Shown piece after piece: positions 60,921-64,000 of a stretch of DNA of 64,000 bases (the first letter of the stretch is position 1; every line of letters begins with the position of its first letter). Made by a program: the position numbers and the translations under genes. The DNA comes from Bifidobacterium eulemuris. Its GTDB lineage: Bacteria; Actinomycetota; Actinomycetes; Actinomycetales; Bifidobacteriaceae. The notes below the pieces were generated by a model. That model saw only the letters and a list, made by a program, of their open reading frames with translations, did no database searches and had not been told where the DNA came from. The DNA is taken from positions 1,240,001 through 1,304,000 of the forward strand of contig NZ_CP062938.1 of the NCBI RefSeq assembly GCF_014898155.1, read 5' to 3'.

Positions 60921-61852
60921 CGTCCGGCCCTCTTTTCCACGGCGTGGCTGAGCAGCATCGCGAGGGCCACGACCACAACCATCGCGAACGCCAGCACCTG
61001 GGCGAAACCCTGCTGGTTCACGTCCATCTCATTGCGCATCGCACCTTGGATCATCAGCGGCACAAGAATCGAACGCTGCGAGAACAGGGCCGCGGCGGTG
61101 GCGTAGGCGGAGAACGCGTTGGCGAACAGCAGCAGAAGGGCGGAGATGAAGCGGGGTGCCAGAATCGGCCCGGCCACGCGCGTCCAATACTGCCAGGTGC
61201 TGCCGCCCAGCGATTCGGCCGCCTCGCGCCACTGGGGCAGCATCGAATCGACGGCCGGCAGGAAGATGATGATCATCAGTGGAATCTGGAAGTAGCTGTA
61301 GATCATCACCAATCCCGGCATCGTGCTCAACCAGTTGGGGTTCACCGTCACGCCGAACAGCTGCTGCAGCAGCATGGTGCCCACGCCGTTGATGCCGAGG
61401 GTGGCGATGAACGCGAAGGCGAGCATCACGCCGCCGAACTGCGCGAGCACGGACGAGATCGCGCCGATCAGCCGACGCGCCAGTCCGTTCGGCCGCGAGC
61501 CGATCACCAGCGCGTAGGAGGCGAGCGCGCCCACCACCGAGCCGATCAGGGCGGAGATCATGGAGACGAGAATCGAAGTGCCGAATGCGGCGATGGTGTT
61601 GGCTTCGGCCAGCCGGCGGAAGTTGGCGAGCGTGAAGCCGCCGTCCGCGGACGAGAACGCGCCGAACACGACGATCAGCGTGGGCGCGAGGAGGAAGCAC
61701 GCCGTATAGGCGAAGAACGGGACCGTCACACCCAGGGTGCCGAGCTCCTTGCGGTGGCGCGACACCACGGCGGTCAGGGCCGACGGTGGTGGGATGGGCG
61801 TGCGGCGCGCGACGGCCGCGCCCTGTGTGGAAAATGCGTTGCTACTGCTCAT
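60911..61852 (-). CDS. ABC importer permease (first subunit)
   Basis: 313 residues from the ATG at 61852 (MSSSNAFSTQG). The longer frame upstream overlaps the binding-protein gene and is discarded. Six helices are predicted, with EAA-loop LPQWREAAESLGGSTWQYWTRVAGP. Lies 185 bases downstream of the binding protein, a gap containing a hairpin. Overlaps the second permease by 10 bases, so the two are translationally coupled. Confidence 0.92.
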   Translation of the reverse strand: MSSSNAFSTQGAAVARRTPIPPPSALTAVVSRHRKELGTLGVTVPFFAYTACFLLAPTLIVVFGAFSSADGGFTLANFRRLAEANTIAAFGTSILVSMISALIGSVVGALASYALVIGSRPNGLARRLIGAISSVLAQFGGVMLAFAFIATLGINGVGTMLLQQLFGVTVNPNWLSTMPGLVMIYSYFQIPLMIIIFLPAVDSMLPQWREAAESLGGSTWQYWTRVAGPILAPRFISALLLLFANAFSAYATAAALFSQRSILVPLMIQGAMRNEMDVNQQGFAQVLAFAMVVVVALAMLLSHAVEKRAGRWQ

Positions 61853-61970
61853 ATCTGTCCTATCGTTGGGTTCCGTCAAGCGGTTTTTCAGCGAACCGGA
61901 CCGTCCGTCATCAGACAGGACGGATCGTCCGCCGCTCCACCGGATGGGCGGGCGTCCGCCGATTCGCGGG

Positions 61971-61999
61971 CGGGGCCGAGCGTTCCCGCTCCGGCCCCG
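61971..61999 (-). promoter_or_regulatory. Hairpin between the binding-protein and permease genes
   Basis: CGGGGCC-GAGCG and CGCTC-C-GGCCCCG form a strong stem with a 4-base loop and no T-tract. A second inverted pair (CCGTCCGTC...GACAGGACGG) lies near 61903-61925. Such elements usually protect the abundant binding-protein message. Confidence 0.55.
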
Positions 62000-62037
62000 T
62001 CTTACGGCGAACGTCGGGCCGCTTGGGGCTGCCCGGC

Positions 62038-63180
62038 TCAGTTGCCGATGGTGGAATCCCAGTTGTTCTGCAGCCACTCGGTGATGGTGGAGGCCTGATC
62101 GTTGGTGTAGGAGATCGGGTCACCCTCGACGGTGGTGGAGGAGGCGAGCGCGTCCTGGTCGACCGTGCCGTCCTGCTCCATCATGTCGATCAGGATCGGG
62201 CTGGCACCGCCGGCGAGCCACTCGTTCTGGGCTTCGGCGGTGTACAGGTACTCCATCCACAGGCGGGCGGCGGCCGGATGCGGCGCGTCCTTGTTGATGG
62301 CCTGGTTGTAGTAGCTCACGACCTGGGCTTCGGGGAAGGTCTTGTACTCCCAGGTCACGCCCTTCTCCTTGAGGTCGGACTGGTAGGAGGCCTGGTTGTA
62401 GGTCCAGTCGAAGACGACGCCGGTCTGGCCGGAGTCGATGGTGCCGTTGGTCACGTCCACCTGGGTGAGGTTGCCGGCGTCCTTAAGCTTCTTGAAGAAG
62501 TCGAGACCGGGCTGGGTGTCGTCAAGGTCGCCGCCGGAGAGGGCGTTGACCATCAGGAAGCCGTTGAACGCGGCGCCGGCCTCGGCGGGCTTGCCGTTGA
62601 GGGCCACGGTGCCGGCGAACTTCGGGTCGAGCAGGTCGTCGAGGCTGTCGATGTCGCCGTACTTGTCTTTGTTCCATCCGATCGACATGATGCCGGTGTA
62701 GTCGGCGTAGTACAGGCCGTCGGCGTCTTTGGCGGAGTCGGGGATCGAATCCCACGCCTGCACCTTGTAGGCGGCGAAGTTGTCGGTGCTGGTGGCGGCG
62801 ACGGACTGGCCGAGGTCGAACACGTCGGGGGCGGCGTCGGTGCCCTTGTTGGTGGTGGCGGCGTCGATCTCCTCCTTGGAGGAGGCGTTCGGGTTGAGTT
62901 CGGTGACGGTGATGTTCGGATACTTCTTCTTGAAGTTCTCGATGATGTTGCCGTAGTTGGCCCAGTCGTGAGGCAGGGCGATGACGTTGAGCGCGCCCTC
63001 CTCTTCGGCGGCCTTCTCGAGGTCCTCCATCGTGCCGAAGTCGGCGAGGGAGGTGGCGGAGGCGTACTGTTCGTTCACGTCCGCGGCTTCGCCGGCGGAG
63101 GAAGCCGATCCGCAGGCGCCCATGGCGATGGCGAGCATGGCGGCGAGGGAGCCGGCGGCGATCTTACGCAGGGAATTCAT
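62038..63180 (-). CDS. Extracellular substrate-binding lipoprotein of the ABC importer
   Basis: 380 residues. Lipoprotein signal MNSLRKIAAGSLAAML then AMGAC at about 20-24. The mature part resembles PotD/AfuA-type binding proteins of the iron/polyamine/phosphonate group (VIALPHDWANYGNIIENFKK, LYYADYTGIMSIGWNKDKY, AYYN-like GVVFDWTYNQ). It feeds the permeases encoded next. The substrate cannot be named from sequence; the ABC operon has no metabolic neighbours. It contains two conserved aromatic patches likely to line the pocket. Confidence 0.9.
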   Translation of the reverse strand: MNSLRKIAAGSLAAMLAIAMGACGSASSAGEAADVNEQYASATSLADFGTMEDLEKAAEEEGALNVIALPHDWANYGNIIENFKKKYPNITVTELNPNASSKEEIDAATTNKGTDAAPDVFDLGQSVAATSTDNFAAYKVQAWDSIPDSAKDADGLYYADYTGIMSIGWNKDKYGDIDSLDDLLDPKFAGTVALNGKPAEAGAAFNGFLMVNALSGGDLDDTQPGLDFFKKLKDAGNLTQVDVTNGTIDSGQTGVVFDWTYNQASYQSDLKEKGVTWEYKTFPEAQVVSYYNQAINKDAPHPAAARLWMEYLYTAEAQNEWLAGGASPILIDMMEQDGTVDQDALASSTTVEGDPISYTNDQASTITEWLQNNWDSTIGN

Positions 63181-63421
63181 TGCTATTCCTATCTCTATCT
63201 GTTCGGGGCGCGGCGGCGGTTTGCCGTCACGGTCCGCGATAGAGACTAGGGGCGCAGGTTAACGCCATGATGGCGTCATGGTGAATGGGGGACGGATTTT
63301 GATGGAACTCCAATCGCACGGGCAACGGCCCGAAATCCATCCGTGCAACCCTCAAATCGTGCCGAATCGGCGCGAAACGCACATGAAAACACGTAAACGA
63401 CCGTCATTCCGCCAATCCGCC

Positions 63422-63489
63422 TAATGTGCGGATGTGCGGTTCATGTGCGGAAAAGTCGCACGGAGGGCCGGACCCGGCAGCTCCGTGCG
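63422..63489. repeat. Dispersed palindromic repeat, copy B
   Basis: TAATGTGCGG...TGTGCGGAAAAGTCGCACGGA...AGCTCCGTGCG aligns base for base with copy A (58765-58834), same orientation. Copies A and B therefore bracket the whole ABC operon. The adjacent stretch 63181-63421 holds no gene; it presumably contains the operon promoter. Confidence 0.8.
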
Positions 63490-64000
63490 TTAACGCGCCA
63501 CGCCCTCAATCAGCGTGGTGATCAAATCGGCGTACTTCAGACCGTTCGCCTCCCATGCCTTGGGATACAGCGAGATCGGCGTGAATCCGGGCAGCGTGTT
63601 GATTTCGTTGACCATCACCTCGCCATCGGGGGTCACGAAGGTGTCCACACGGCTCAGGCCCGCGGCGTCGACGGCGAGGAACGCCTTGGCCGCCACCTCG
63701 CGCACCCGCCGCAGCATATCCTCGGGCAGATTGGCCGGCACTTCGACATGGCTTGCGGTGTTGTCCATGTATTTGGAATCGAAATCGTAGAATTGGTCGC
63801 TTCCCTCACGGTCGAGCACGATCTCGCCCGGCCAGGAGGTCATCGGTTCGTCGCCCGGCTTGGGGCACAGCACCGCGCATTCGATCTCACGCGCGTCGAT
63901 GCCCTGCTCCACCAGCACCTTCCAGTCGTGCCGGCCCGCCTCGGCCACGGCATCCGCCATCGCCTTGGCATCCGGCGACTCCACCTTGGTCACCCCGAAA
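63490..64000 (-). CDS. ddl: D-alanine--D-alanine ligase (N-terminal part outside window)
   Basis: The last 169 residues of the enzyme are visible; the gene begins beyond the window. Ligase motifs are FGVTKVES (P-loop-like GSSxGVTKV), ECAVLCPKPGDEP, FYDFDSKYMDNTASHVEVPA and the metal/ATP block VDTFVTPDGEVMVNEINTLPGFT. It joins two D-alanines for peptidoglycan synthesis. The sequence keeps KYMD, where VanA-type ligases differ. The stop is inside the repeat hairpin of the preceding region. Confidence 0.93.
   Translation of the reverse strand, partial: FGVTKVESPDAKAMADAVAEAGRHDWKVLVEQGIDAREIECAVLCPKPGDEPMTSWPGEIVLDREGSDQFYDFDSKYMDNTASHVEVPANLPEDMLRRVREVAAKAFLAVDAAGLSRVDTFVTPDGEVMVNEINTLPGFTPISLYPKAWEANGLKYADLITTLIEGVAR

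Overview
The window is high-GC actinobacterial DNA, and the gene complement is that of a Bifidobacterium. This is an inference from family content, codon bias and gene order; no rRNA or tRNA gene is present to confirm it. Supporting signs are two GH43 enzymes under a LacI regulator, a non-phosphorylating 6-deoxyhexose pathway ending in lactaldehyde reductase, PepC, a SenX3/RegX3-type phosphate locus, and many LacI, PadR and MFS genes.

Layout. 1-4829: a plant-glycan locus with a lipoprotein solute-binding protein (cut by the window edge), a LacI repressor and two GH43-type enzymes. All share copies of one 14-bp LacI-type operator. 5122-8966: a DUF4143 ATPase, an aldo/keto reductase and a frameshifted purine permease. 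9016-9708: a gene-free region with a terminator, a strikingly regular array of 14 short inverted motifs, and a 109-bp tandem repeat. 9699-16011: the phosphate uptake operon (pstSCAB) with its sensor kinase and response regulator. 16263-18619: a small membrane protein plus a second, divergent two-component system. 19130-22388: MTA/SAH nucleosidase and two tandem DAHP synthases.

22569-33627 is the most interesting block. A LacI-type regulator and fucO face a long opposite-strand operon: a RhaT-like transporter, Gfo/Idh/MocA dehydrogenase, lactonase, mutarotase, DHDPS-family aldolase, a solute-binding-protein fold with no signal peptide, two class III CoA-transferases and a MaoC dehydratase. The first and last steps fit oxidative L-fucose/L-rhamnose catabolism. 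No enolase-family sugar-acid dehydratase is present, and the CoA-transferase plus MaoC pair could fill that gap by a CoA-thioester dehydration. I propose this as a candidate undescribed route.

33808-46178: housekeeping genes (pepC, a DivIVA-like coiled-coil protein, pcp, ispD, pgeF, a U32 peptidase, trmD, rsmD, recG, rpmB). Several carry low-complexity insertions or an altered catalytic residue. 46623-58643: a degenerate PfkB-type protein, three MFS transporters (one behind a leader-ORF/terminator attenuator), PadR and TetR regulators, an F420-type reductase, an alpha/beta hydrolase, MscS and a CPBP membrane protease. 58843-63180: a complete ABC importer flanked by two copies of a dispersed palindromic repeat. 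The window ends inside ddl.

Starts were chosen by Shine-Dalgarno position and family N-termini, so several genes are shorter than the longest open frame. Several gene-free gaps hold motif clusters arranged as inverted pairs, each gap with its own motif.
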